Assembly: GCF_024343675.1 (NCBI RefSeq)
Contig: NZ_RJUD01000112.1
Span: 62,001-126,000 of the forward strand
Reading direction: 5' to 3'
Length of the DNA: 64,000 nt
Origin: Lacihabitans sp. CS3-21
GTDB lineage: Bacteria; Bacteroidota; Bacteroidia; Cytophagales; Spirosomataceae
The position numbers and the translations under genes were made by a program. The notes under the pieces are model-generated. The model had not been told where the DNA came from, ran no database searches, and was given only the letters and a program-made list of their open reading frames with translations. The first letter of the stretch is position 1, and each line of letters opens with the position of its first letter. Below, piece by piece: positions 25,053 through 32,750 of the stretch.

Positions 25053-26156
25053 TTGAAACTTGACGCCAATATGCTTAAATTGGTGGTTAATCAGGCCGTT
25101 TTCAATCAAACAATTGGCTCAAAAGTTTCTGAATGGGATAAAGAAAAAGCCTTGATAGCCCCTCCAAAAATCTCCTTGGAGCAATGTTCGTCCCAATCTA
25201 CTGCCCAGTATAAAGCCGATTTGCTGAATGGTGACATCGGCGTGGATCTTACTGGTGGTTTGGGTGTAGACAGTTATTTTTTCTCCAAAAAGTTTAAAGA
25301 TTTCACCCACAATGAGATCAACCCAAATCTAAGCAATGTTGTAAAACACAATTTTGACCTATTGGGCATAAAGAATGTGAAATTTACTAATGTGGAGGCC
25401 GAGAAGTTTGAGTTAGAAGCTTCAACCGATTTTGTTTATTTGGATCCAGCAAGAAGAGATGCTGTAAATCGTAAAATGGTGAGTCTAAAAGATTGTTTGC
25501 CTAATTTGCTGGAAATAAAAGACTTAATACTTGCCAAAGCTAAAATTTTGATGGTGAAATATTCGCCGATGTTAGATATTAAAGATAGTATTTTGTTACT
25601 AAAAACCGTAGACGATGTCTTAATATTGTCTGAGAAAAATGAGGTGAAAGAATTGGTTTTTATCCTAAAGAAAGAACCTAATTCTGAGCCTTTAATCACT
25701 TGTGTTAATTTACTAAGTGGTCAAGACGCTTTTGCCTTTCATTATTCACAGGAGAGCCAAGTAAATTTGGCATTTAGAGAACCTGAGGGCTTTCTTTATG
25801 AACCCAATGCCAGTATAATGAAAGCAGGAGCATTTAAGTCAATCGCTGAAGCTTATCAGGTTTCCAAAATTGCTGCGAATAGTCATTTATATACATCAAT
25901 TGAATGTATTTTTGACTTTCCGGGTAGGATATTTAAGATAGAACACGTAATTGATTTTGATAAAAAACAAATAAAGAAATTTTTGAAATCAGACAAAGCA
26001 AATGTTGCAGTACGAAATTTCCCCTATTCAACAGAGGAAATAAAAAAGCAATTGGGCTTGAAAGATGGGGGAGACCAGTATATTTTCTTTAGCGAAAACC
26101 ATAAAAAGAAGAAAATAGTGTTAATATGTAATAAAATTCAAAATACTTTAAAATGA
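25053..26156 (+). CDS. THUMP-like class I SAM-dependent methyltransferase
   Basis: The product has 367 residues when read from a TTG at 25053. The SAM-binding motif is GVDLTGGLGVDSYFFSKKF, the catalytic-loop-like motif is DFVYLDPARRD, and the C-terminal part resembles a THUMP-like domain. The conserved LEQCSSQSTAQYKADLL precedes the Rossmann core. The family is predicted to methylate RNA. The same frame remains open up to 24918 and encodes family-like residues (LEDFNLKILQQAAQI), so the true start is probably a non-ATG codon further upstream; no ATG exists in that stretch. It overlaps the next gene by four bases. Confidence 0.85.
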   Translation: MKLDANMLKLVVNQAVFNQTIGSKVSEWDKEKALIAPPKISLEQCSSQSTAQYKADLLNGDIGVDLTGGLGVDSYFFSKKFKDFTHNEINPNLSNVVKHNFDLLGIKNVKFTNVEAEKFELEASTDFVYLDPARRDAVNRKMVSLKDCLPNLLEIKDLILAKAKILMVKYSPMLDIKDSILLLKTVDDVLILSEKNEVKELVFILKKEPNSEPLITCVNLLSGQDAFAFHYSQESQVNLAFREPEGFLYEPNASIMKAGAFKSIAEAYQVSKIAANSHLYTSIECIFDFPGRIFKIEHVIDFDKKQIKKFLKSDKANVAVRNFPYSTEEIKKQLGLKDGGDQYIFFSENHKKKKIVLICNKIQNTLK

Positions 26157-26995
26157 AAAATCTACTAATCTTATTCTTATTTATTGGAAATATTACCGTT
26201 TCAGCACAAATACACAAAGGGCAGAACCTCTATCATGGTAGCCATGAACACGCTTATTTTCTTTTTTCTAATCAAGTAGAGAAAGATTTGGAGGATGATT
26301 TGACTGTGTATTTTCAAGGCTTGGGCAAAGTTTCTAATCCTGAGAAACGCGTGGTTCGTCTTGAAAAATTAAAAAACAACGAAATTTCAAATGATTTAGA
26401 AGCCATTGATGTGGTTTTTGAGAGCAATAAGAAGTTTCAGAAATTGAGTTTCTTTTTTATAGACAAAGATTCCGACGTTCTTTCGGCCTTTCAAATCAAT
26501 GACAGATATGCATTAGAACTGGTAGAAGGATTTCAAAAATTCACTTTGAAAAACTTAGAAATGAAATTGGCCAAAGAAAATATAAAATATGCAGAAGCTA
26601 ATTTGGCTGATGCCAAAAAGGATCAGTCAAAAATAGAAAAATCGCTGGAAAGTAATTTAAAAGATCAAGAAAAGTTAGGCAAAAAGCTGGATGCTACGCC
26701 TGAAATGCTAACGAAGGCACTTTCAGAAAAAGAAGAAATTGTGGGTGAATTGTACAGTGAAAAAGAAGCTGAAGTTGACACAAAAACCAAGGAGGATTTA
26801 GAAAAAGCCTCAACCAAAAAAGAAAAAGAAATACTCAAAATACAAAAAGAAAAGGAAAAGGCTGAAACGAAGTTGAGCAAAAAGGAATCCGAATTTGATG
26901 TATTAAAAGATAATTTATTCAAGGCCAAAGCTTTAGTGAGATCTTTTGAGGCTATTTTAAAAGATGCTACAGAAGTATTGGCGGATTTGAAGTAG
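26153..26995 (+). CDS. Secreted coiled-coil protein, unknown function
   Basis: The product has 280 residues with a signal peptide (KNLLILFLFIGNITVSAQ). Residues about 20-130 are a compact domain, and 135-280 form a long, highly charged coiled coil (KKDQSKIEKSLESNLKDQEK and following). It is probably periplasmic or associated with the outer membrane. The start overlaps the methyltransferase stop by four bases, so the two are coupled, though no functional connection is evident. No family is recognised. The coiled coil is rich in Lys and Glu and may be a structural spacer. Confidence 0.75.
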   Translation: MKNLLILFLFIGNITVSAQIHKGQNLYHGSHEHAYFLFSNQVEKDLEDDLTVYFQGLGKVSNPEKRVVRLEKLKNNEISNDLEAIDVVFESNKKFQKLSFFFIDKDSDVLSAFQINDRYALELVEGFQKFTLKNLEMKLAKENIKYAEANLADAKKDQSKIEKSLESNLKDQEKLGKKLDATPEMLTKALSEKEEIVGELYSEKEAEVDTKTKEDLEKASTKKEKEILKIQKEKEKAETKLSKKESEFDVLKDNLFKAKALVRSFEAILKDATEVLADLK

Positions 26996-27088
26996 GACCA
27001 TTTTGAGAGGTTTTTGTAAGTAAATTCCCTTTTTGCGTTAATTATTTCAATTTAAAATCATAATTTGACAAAAAAATGAAATTTTATA

Positions 27089-27619
27089 ATGACCAAAACT
27101 GAGATTTTTGAAAGATTAGAAACCAATCACAATCAGTTTATTAGCTATTTGGATAGTTTGAATGAATCAGATTTTGAATATGCTTTTTCTGATAAATGGT
27201 CTGCTGGTCAACAGCTCAAACATATTGTATTGTCTGTAAAACCATTGGCTCAAGGCTTTCTTTTACCTAGATTTTTGCTAAAAATCATCTTTGGTAAAGC
27301 CAATAGACCTTCCAAAACTTACGAGGGCTTGGTGTTAAAGTACGATGAGAAAATAAATTTGGGCGGCCGAGCTTCTGCTGCTTTTTTGCCTAAAGCGGTA
27401 AGTTTTTCTGAGAAAGATAAGCTCTATCGCACATTGAGAAATTACCTAAAGTCTATCAAAAATAGTTTAGATAATTATACAGAAGATGATTTTGATTTGA
27501 TGATCCTACCTCACCCACTTTTAGGAAAAATCACCGTTAGGGAAATGTTGTATTTTACCGCCCACCATGTATTTCACCACCAAGAGTTAATTAAACTATA
27601 TTTATCTAAAAAGGCATGA
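27089..27619 (+). CDS. DinB-family putative metal-dependent protein
   Basis: The product has 176 residues and a DinB four-helix fold. The metal-site histidines appear in WSAGQQLKHIV and FTAHHVFHHQELI. It overlaps the following Crp/Fnr gene by four bases. Members of this superfamily include thiol-dependent transferases; the substrate is unknown. This is one of three DinB-like proteins in the window (others at 1 and 38405). Confidence 0.85.
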   Translation: MTKTEIFERLETNHNQFISYLDSLNESDFEYAFSDKWSAGQQLKHIVLSVKPLAQGFLLPRFLLKIIFGKANRPSKTYEGLVLKYDEKINLGGRASAAFLPKAVSFSEKDKLYRTLRNYLKSIKNSLDNYTEDDFDLMILPHPLLGKITVREMLYFTAHHVFHHQELIKLYLSKKA

Positions 27620-28209
27620 GGTCTAAGGAGTTTGAAACTTATTTAGACCATTACCGAATGGTGTGTCCAGAAATTACCGAAGAGGAATTGTCCTATGTTT
27701 CAGATGCCTTGAGTATTTCTGTTTATAAATCCAAAGATTTTTACCTCAGCGAAGGCCAAGTACAAAACAGTATAGGTTTTTTGATTTCGGGCTTGATACG
27801 GGCCTTTTATGTCGACGACAAAGGCAGTGAAATTACCACTTGGTTTTCAAAAGAAAATGAATACGTGACCGATTACCCCGCCTATATTCGACAAAACCCA
27901 GCAAAATTTCACTTTCAGTGTATTGAGCCATCAGTGGTGGTAAATCTGCCTTATACAGATATGCAAGCGGGTTATCGCAAATTTAAGAATTTAGAATTAT
28001 ATGGCCGTTTGGTAGCCGAAGAGGTGGTAGTTTTGTTACAGTCCAGAATTGAAAGCTTTTTATTCCAAAATGCCGAACAACGCTATTTGGATTTTATGAG
28101 CCGTAATCCAACCTTATTTAACCGAATTTCTTTGACAGATTTGTCATCTTATTTAGGCGTGGAACGCCAATCCTTAAGTAGAATTAGAAAATCTTTGACA
28201 CAAAAATGA
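27616..28209 (+). CDS. Crp/Fnr-family transcriptional regulator
   Basis: The product has 197 residues: a cyclic-nucleotide-binding-type beta-roll (about 20-130, including FYLSEGQVQNSIGFLISGLIRAFYVDDKGSEITTWF), a linking helix, and a short C-terminal HTH, SLTDLSSYLGVERQSLSRIRKSL. The roll lacks a clear cAMP phosphate-binding RxS motif, so it may sense something else. A palindrome four bases after its stop (28213-28228) sits before the downstream operon and could be its operator. It overlaps the DinB gene by four bases. Confidence 0.9.
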   Translation: MRSKEFETYLDHYRMVCPEITEEELSYVSDALSISVYKSKDFYLSEGQVQNSIGFLISGLIRAFYVDDKGSEITTWFSKENEYVTDYPAYIRQNPAKFHFQCIEPSVVVNLPYTDMQAGYRKFKNLELYGRLVAEEVVVLLQSRIESFLFQNAEQRYLDFMSRNPTLFNRISLTDLSSYLGVERQSLSRIRKSLTQK

Positions 28210-28212
28210 TTT

Positions 28213-28258
28213 TGTCACATTTGTGACATGTATATTCTATAAACACTGTTCATTTTTG
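28213..28258 (+). promoter_or_regulatory. Dyad operator and -7 box upstream of the DUF2141 operon
   Basis: TGTCACA (28213-28219) and TGTGACA (28222-28228) form a dyad with a two-base centre. CATTTTTG (28251-28258), one mismatch from TAnnTTTG, begins 30 bases downstream of the dyad centre. This places the operator near -40, where a Crp-type activator would contact polymerase. It differs from the canonical CRP consensus in arm order. Confidence 0.6.
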
Positions 28259-28281
28259 CATCATCAAACAAAAATAATTTT

Positions 28282-28710
28282 ATGAAAAAGTATCTTATTA
28301 CATGGTTTATTTTCACTAGCTCATGGGTGATTGGAGCAGATCAGCCCCAAGTAGTGGTGAATGTTAGCAACATCAAGCAATTAAAAGGCAACATCCGGGT
28401 GGCTTTTTACAAAAAGGGGAGTGCATTTCCGAAAGAAGGCTCTATCTCTTATGCCAAGGAAATCAAAGTTTCAAAATTGGGTGAAATGAGCCTTAGTTTT
28501 ATGGATATTCCTTATGGTGAATATGCCATTGCGGTTTTCCAAGACAAGAATCTGAACCAAAAGATAGACAAAAACCTGGTGGGCTACCCAACTGAACCTT
28601 TTGGCTTTTCTAAAAACTTCAAACCTAAGTTTTCAGAACCTGAATTCAGCGATTGTAACATCATGATTTCACCTACAAACAATACCTTCACCATTAAACT
28701 GATAGATTAA
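28282..28710 (+). CDS. Secreted DUF2141-domain protein
   Basis: The product has 142 residues: a signal peptide (KKYLITWFIFTSSWVIGA) followed by a DUF2141 beta-sandwich. Diagnostic pieces are VVNVSNIKQLKGNIRVAFYKKG, IPYGEYAIAVFQDKNLNQKIDKNLVGYPTEPFGFSKN. The domain is widespread in secreted bacterial proteins and of unknown function. It opens an operon with an ABA4-like membrane protein that starts one base after its stop, and the Crp-type dyad lies upstream. It is probably controlled by the adjacent Crp/Fnr regulator. Confidence 0.88.
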   Translation: MKKYLITWFIFTSSWVIGADQPQVVVNVSNIKQLKGNIRVAFYKKGSAFPKEGSISYAKEIKVSKLGEMSLSFMDIPYGEYAIAVFQDKNLNQKIDKNLVGYPTEPFGFSKNFKPKFSEPEFSDCNIMISPTNNTFTIKLID

Positions 28711-28711
28711 T

Positions 28712-29137
28712 ATGGATGCTGCTTCAATTTTTTCTTTGGGAAACTCCTGTATACTACTTGGCTGGATATTGTTGATATTTTTACCGAATTGGAAATACAC
28801 GCAGGCCAGTATTTTGAATGGTCTAATTGTATTGTATGCAGTGGTTTATACCTATTTGATTCTGAAAGACATCGGAGATTTCCGTGCAGACAGTTTCAGC
28901 TCATTGGCCAATGTAAAAGCCCTGTTTCAAAACGACAATGCCGTAGCCGCTGGTTGGTTTCATTACTTGGCTTTCGACTTGTTTGTAGGAGCTTACATTG
29001 TACGTAAAAGCATTGCTTTGGGTATCACCAGAGTATTTTACACCTTGGCTTTGCCTTTTACATTTATGTTTGGTCCTATGGGCTATTTGATATTTTTTAT
29101 CATAAAGTCACTTAAAACCAAGTCTTTAAAGGCGTAA
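28712..29137 (+). CDS. ABA4-like (DUF4281) integral membrane protein
   Basis: The product has 141 residues with four hydrophobic helices: about 8-27, 33-52, 85-103 and 110-135. The motif AAGWFHYLAFDLFVGAYIVRKS is the family signature. ABA4 proteins are linked to carotenoid (neoxanthin) synthesis in plants, but the bacterial members have no proven function. It lies between a DUF2141 gene and another membrane protein gene, in an operon with a Crp-type operator. Many Bacteroidota make carotenoids, which is only a weak hint. Confidence 0.85.
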   Translation: MDAASIFSLGNSCILLGWILLIFLPNWKYTQASILNGLIVLYAVVYTYLILKDIGDFRADSFSSLANVKALFQNDNAVAAGWFHYLAFDLFVGAYIVRKSIALGITRVFYTLALPFTFMFGPMGYLIFFIIKSLKTKSLKA

Positions 29138-29219
29138 TTCTTTAATTTTTTTAAGCTCTTTTATGCAAATTATTGAATTTGAGAGCTATCCTATTGTCAA
29201 ATTTAATCTATTAATCACC

Positions 29220-30002
29220 ATGAATTTTTATAAAGAAATAGTTCGTAGAAATGCCTTAATGGCGAATATGGGTACGTTTTTCCTGATTTTAGCAGCAGTG
29301 TTAGGACTTTATGCCACTGTAAATACCACCCAAGTATTGGGTATCAACTCCATGATAAAACCCATAAAATTTGCCTTGAGCACATGGATTTATGCTTGGT
29401 CCATGGCCTATTTGTTGTTTTTTGTTGAAAAACAAAAGAACGTAAGGCTATATACTTATCTGGCTGTTGCGACCATGTTATACGAAAATGGGGTAATTAC
29501 CTTTCAGGCTTTTAGGGGCAAGCTCTCTCATTTTAATCAAACGGAGATTGTGGGTGGCATTCTTTATGCTCTGATGGGTATCATGATTGTCTGGTTGACC
29601 ACCGCTACCTTGGTTTTGACCATTCGTTTTATAAGACAAAAGGCCTACATCATCAGTGATTCCTTTGCTTTGTCTATTCAAATTGGGCTCCTTATGTTTG
29701 TGATATTCAGCTTTTTTGGTGGTTACATGAGCGGCATAAACTCACACAATGTGGGTGGTGAAATAGGAGCGAAGGGGCTCCCATTGCTCAACTGGAGTAC
29801 TTTGTTTGGCGACCTACGGGTAGCACATTTTTTTGGTGTACATGCTTTGCAGTTGATTCCAATTCTCGGATATTTTGTTTCTCAAAATATAGCAAACCAG
29901 GCAAAAGCAAAGCAGCGAGTATGGGTGTTTTCTCTTATATACTTTCTTTTTGTGGTATTCACTATGGTTCAGGCCTTAGCTGGAAAGCCATTTATAGCAT
30001 AA
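29220..30002 (+). CDS. Multi-pass membrane protein, unknown function
   Basis: From the ATG at 29220 the product has 260 residues (MNFYKEIVRRNALM); a longer in-frame start at 29163 adds an unlikely N-terminal tail. About seven hydrophobic helices are visible, including MGTFFLILAAVLGLYATV, WLTTATLVLTIRFI, IGLLMFVIFSFFGGYMSGI and VWVFSLIYFLFVVFTMVQAL. A conserved-looking HFFGVHALQLIPILGY segment has His residues that might bind a cofactor. It is the last gene of the operon with DUF2141 and ABA4-like proteins. No family name can be given with certainty. Confidence 0.78.
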   Translation: MNFYKEIVRRNALMANMGTFFLILAAVLGLYATVNTTQVLGINSMIKPIKFALSTWIYAWSMAYLLFFVEKQKNVRLYTYLAVATMLYENGVITFQAFRGKLSHFNQTEIVGGILYALMGIMIVWLTTATLVLTIRFIRQKAYIISDSFALSIQIGLLMFVIFSFFGGYMSGINSHNVGGEIGAKGLPLLNWSTLFGDLRVAHFFGVHALQLIPILGYFVSQNIANQAKAKQRVWVFSLIYFLFVVFTMVQALAGKPFIA

Positions 30003-30012
30003 CATAAAATGC

Positions 30013-30048
30013 GTTCTTGGTCGTTTTGACCAAGAACCTTCATTTTTT
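30013..30048. terminator. Terminator between convergent genes
   Basis: GTTCTTGGTC (30013-30022) pairs perfectly with GACCAAGAAC (30028-30037) around a GTTTT loop, followed by CTTCATTTTTT. It closes the operon at 28282-30002 and can act on the convergent SRPBCC transcript. Confidence 0.85.
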
Positions 30049-30472
30049 ATAGACTTTCTACATATTTCTTGAAATTGTCAAGAATCGCCTGCCAGCCTTC
30101 TTTTTGCAATTCCACCGAATTTTCGGTTTCTGCCACAAATATTTCCTTTAGGTGAGTGCCAGAACCCTTTGCTTCAAAGAAGATGTCTACTGTTCTACCA
30201 TCTTCCATGGCATAACTAATTTTTTGATTTTCAATAACTTCACCATAAGTGCCAATAAAATCAAATCCAAAACTCCCGTCTTTGGCTTCCATTCTATTGT
30301 TGAATTGCCCACCTACCCTTAGGTCAATGGATGCTTTCGGTGTATGCCAGTCATCTGAGGCGGCGTTCCATTTTACAACATGTTCTGGTGTATTAAAACA
30401 CGCCCAAACAAGTTCAACTGAAGCATTTATATCCACATCAACTGTTATTTTTGTAATTTCTGGTGATTCCAT
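30047..30472 (-). CDS. SRPBCC (AHSA1/START-like) family protein
   Basis: From the ATG at 30472 the product has 141 residues (MESPEITKITVDVDINASVELVWACF). A TAACTTTG promoter box at 30512-30505 lies just upstream, so the longer in-frame start at 30505 cannot be used from it. The fold has a hydrophobic cavity, and DISEASE-neutral markers include WNAASDDWHTPKASIDLRVGGQF and YAMEDGRTVDIFFEAKGSGTHLKEIFV. It is divergent from a GlxA regulator at 30597. Ligand unknown; lipid- or stress-related roles are typical. Confidence 0.87.
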   Translation of the reverse strand: MESPEITKITVDVDINASVELVWACFNTPEHVVKWNAASDDWHTPKASIDLRVGGQFNNRMEAKDGSFGFDFIGTYGEVIENQKISYAMEDGRTVDIFFEAKGSGTHLKEIFVAETENSVELQKEGWQAILDNFKKYVESL

Positions 30473-30504
30473 TTTTGTGATTTTTAATTTTAAAATTGAT
30501 TTCA

Positions 30505-30592
30505 CAAAGTTAAAAGAAGAAATTGTAAACGAAAGTGTATAAAAAAGACATTTGAGCGGCGTTTTACGACAAGGGTTTTTTTAATATATTTG
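30505..30592. promoter_or_regulatory. Divergent promoters of the SRPBCC and GlxA genes
   Basis: On the minus strand TAACTTTG (30512-30505) fits the -7 box for the SRPBCC gene. On the plus strand TATATTTG (30585-30592) ends four bases before the GlxA ATG, so a transcript from it would be nearly leaderless. Confidence 0.45.
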
Positions 30593-30596
30593 GGAT

Positions 30597-31568
30597 ATGA
30601 AAAAAGTTGCCATTTTAGTCTTGGAAAGTTCAGTGATGCAAGCCATTGCTGATCCACAATATTGTTTTAGTGCAGTAAATCAATTCTTGGGTTATTCCGG
30701 AAAGCCCCTCCTTTTCGATATAAAGTTGGTAGGCCTCAGAAAAGAAGTTAAATTGAACGATGGGAAATATTCGGTTCATGCCGACCTATTGATTTCAGAT
30801 ATTCAAATATATGATTTGGTGATCATTCCTGCTCTATTTGGTGATTTGAATGCTGCCCTTGAAGCCAATGAAGATTTTTTGCCTTGGATAATACAACAAA
30901 GACAACAAGGAGCAGAAATTGCTTCTTTGTGTTTGGGAGCATTTTTGTTGGCTTCCACGGGCCTAATCGATGGAAAGAAATGTTCGACTCACTGGGGCTT
31001 TGTCAATGAATTCAGACGCAAATTTCCCTTTGTTGAAGTTCAAGATGGCAGTATAGTTACAGAGGAAAATGGGATTTATTCCAGCGGTGGGGCTACGTCC
31101 TACTGGAATTTACTTTTGCTTTTGGTAGAGAAATATACCGATAGAGAAACTGCGATACTGGCTTCAAAATACTTTGCCATAGACATCGACAGAAGCAATC
31201 AGTCGGCTTTTATGATGTTTCAAGGCCAAAAAGAGCACAACGATTTAGAGATTCAAAAGGCCCAGAACTACATTGAACAAAGCATAGATGGCAAATTGAC
31301 GGTAGATGAATTGGCCGATTTGGTGGCTTTGGGCAGAAGGAGTTTTGAAAGGCGATTTAAAGCTGCCACCAACAATTCGGTTTTGGAATATATTCAACGC
31401 GTAAAAATAGAAACAGCCAAAAGGAGTTTTGAAAATAGCCGTAAAAATATCAATGAAGTCATGATGGACGTGGGATATTCTGATAACAAGGCATTTAGGA
31501 CGACTTTTAAGAAAATAACGGGTCTTACGCCAATAGAATACCGCAATAAGTATCGTAAAATGGCCTAG
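30597..31568 (+). CDS. GlxA-family transcriptional regulator (DJ-1/PfpI + AraC HTH)
   Basis: The product has 323 residues. The DJ-1/PfpI domain (about 1-200) contains AEIASLCLGAFLLASTGLIDGKKCSTHW with a nucleophile-elbow Cys112. The AraC HTH (about 225-320) contains LADLVALGRRSFERRFKAATNNSVLEYIQRVK and VMMDVGYSDNKAFRTTFKKITGLTPIEYRNKY. Such proteins respond to small molecules and activate neighbouring genes. It is divergent from an SRPBCC gene, mirroring the arrangement of its paralogue at 37289, which also sits beside SRPBCC and DinB genes. Confidence 0.93.
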   Translation: MKKVAILVLESSVMQAIADPQYCFSAVNQFLGYSGKPLLFDIKLVGLRKEVKLNDGKYSVHADLLISDIQIYDLVIIPALFGDLNAALEANEDFLPWIIQQRQQGAEIASLCLGAFLLASTGLIDGKKCSTHWGFVNEFRRKFPFVEVQDGSIVTEENGIYSSGGATSYWNLLLLLVEKYTDRETAILASKYFAIDIDRSNQSAFMMFQGQKEHNDLEIQKAQNYIEQSIDGKLTVDELADLVALGRRSFERRFKAATNNSVLEYIQRVKIETAKRSFENSRKNINEVMMDVGYSDNKAFRTTFKKITGLTPIEYRNKYRKMA

Positions 31569-31572
31569 CATT

Positions 31573-31620
31573 CCTACTAATATTAGTAGGTTTTCACTAC
31601 TAAAACAGGGTATAATTTTG
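31573..31620 (+). promoter_or_regulatory. Palindromic operator + promoter of the Hcp-like operon (copy B)
   Basis: CCTACTAATATTAGTAGG (31573-31590) is a perfect 18-bp palindrome. An extra ACTACTAA half-site lies at 31596-31603. From the dyad centre there are 31 bases to TAATTTTG (31613-31620), a perfect TAnnTTTG box, and the ATG at 31642 starts 22 bases after the box ends. Confidence 0.85.
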
Positions 31621-31641
31621 TGAGGTAAAAAAATGTTACCC

Positions 31642-32214
31642 ATGAGAAAACCCTTCATCGTATTTCTATTCCTATTACCCGCTCTCGGATTCGGTCAATA
31701 TTCCTTTTTGATGGATATACCCAAAATAGATGGCGAATCTACCGTGAATATTGATACCCGGGTATCCTTAACGAAAAAGCCCAAAGCTAAAAATACCAAA
31801 ATATCTTCCTTTTCTTTTTCTTCTTCAAAAGCCATTTATTTAGGTAGCAGTGGTATTAAGAAAGATTTTAAGGCTGCTGATTTTCAGCCTATTGAGATAG
31901 AATTGCCCATAGATAAGTCTATAACCGAATGGCACGAAAGAATATTTAGGGGTAGTACATTGCCCACCTTAGACCTTTTTATGGATAAAAACGGCACGCC
32001 GCTTACTGAGGTACTCCATATTAAACTTTTTAATGTCAGTGTAAAACAATTATCCTATGGCCATTCTTTAAACACACCAGAATATATACTGACATTAAAT
32101 TATGATAAAATTATATATGCCGTGAGTAAAATCAACACAAGCGGTGCCTTGATTGGCGTCAACCAAACCTGCTTTGATATTAAAAATGGAACGACTTGTA
32201 CCGATACTTTCTAA
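31642..32214 (+). CDS. Sec-secreted Hcp-like protein (first of two)
   Basis: Read from the ATG at 31642, which matches the promoter-to-start distance of the sister operon, the product has 190 residues and a signal peptide (MRKPFIVFLFLLPALGFGQ). The mature part follows the T6SS Hcp pattern: YSFLMDIPKIDGEST at the start, ISSFSFSSSKAI, a PIDKSITEWHERIFRG segment like the canonical DKSTPxLxxAxxxG, VLHIKLFNVSVKQL, and TPEYILTLNYDKIIYAV. Hcp rings stack into tubes in type VI systems, but those proteins lack signal peptides. No other type VI gene is nearby, so an extracellular assembly is possible. Homology is judged by motif order only. Confidence 0.72.
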   Translation: MRKPFIVFLFLLPALGFGQYSFLMDIPKIDGESTVNIDTRVSLTKKPKAKNTKISSFSFSSSKAIYLGSSGIKKDFKAADFQPIEIELPIDKSITEWHERIFRGSTLPTLDLFMDKNGTPLTEVLHIKLFNVSVKQLSYGHSLNTPEYILTLNYDKIIYAVSKINTSGALIGVNQTCFDIKNGTTCTDTF

Positions 32215-32233
32215 TTAAATTACAATAATCAAC

Positions 32234-32746
32234 ATGAAAGCTTTTATTCCCTTCCTTATAGTGGCTCTGAATTTAACAGCAAAAGCCCAAGTAACTGACA
32301 CTTACATCAGTTTTATAAATCCAAGCATCTTAGGTCCAAAATCACTGTCAGATGGCAAAACGGGTTTGATTGAAGTATTAGGTGTTCAATATGATTTTCA
32401 GTCCAATAACAAAAAAGTTTTACCAGGATCCATAAAATTATTGATAGATGAAGACAGTATGACGCCCGAAATTTGGAGTACTTTTTTTACATCTAATGTG
32501 CCTATCAACATGAATATATTCCAATATAGAACGGATGTAAAAATTTACATGACCATAAAAATTCGAAATGCTTTTATCAATGCCATCAGATTCAGAGCCA
32601 ATGAATCCGAAGGTGGTAAGCATGAAATTGATATTTGGTTAAATCAGTTTGCATTTGAATATAAAACTTATGGAGCCTCAGGTTTGGTGGTTTCTACGCA
32701 TACTTCCGGTTGGGATTTTGTAAACAATTTACCTTTTAACTTTTAA
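32234..32746 (+). CDS. Sec-secreted Hcp-like protein (second of two)
   Basis: The product has 170 residues with signal peptide KAFIPFLIVALNLTAKAQ. It resembles Hcp more clearly at its C-terminus: MTIKIRNAFINAIRF, HEIDIWLNQFAFEYKTYG and a terminal SGWDFVNN, which recalls the GWD/GWN end of Hcp. The middle has IDEDSMTPEIWSTFFTSNVPINMNIF, matching the canonical DKxTPxLxxA helix. It starts 19 bases after the first Hcp-like gene. The pair may form hetero-rings. It precedes a tail-fibre-like protein in the same operon. Confidence 0.75.
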   Translation: MKAFIPFLIVALNLTAKAQVTDTYISFINPSILGPKSLSDGKTGLIEVLGVQYDFQSNNKKVLPGSIKLLIDEDSMTPEIWSTFFTSNVPINMNIFQYRTDVKIYMTIKIRNAFINAIRFRANESEGGKHEIDIWLNQFAFEYKTYGASGLVVSTHTSGWDFVNNLPFNF

Positions 32747-32750
32747 AAAA

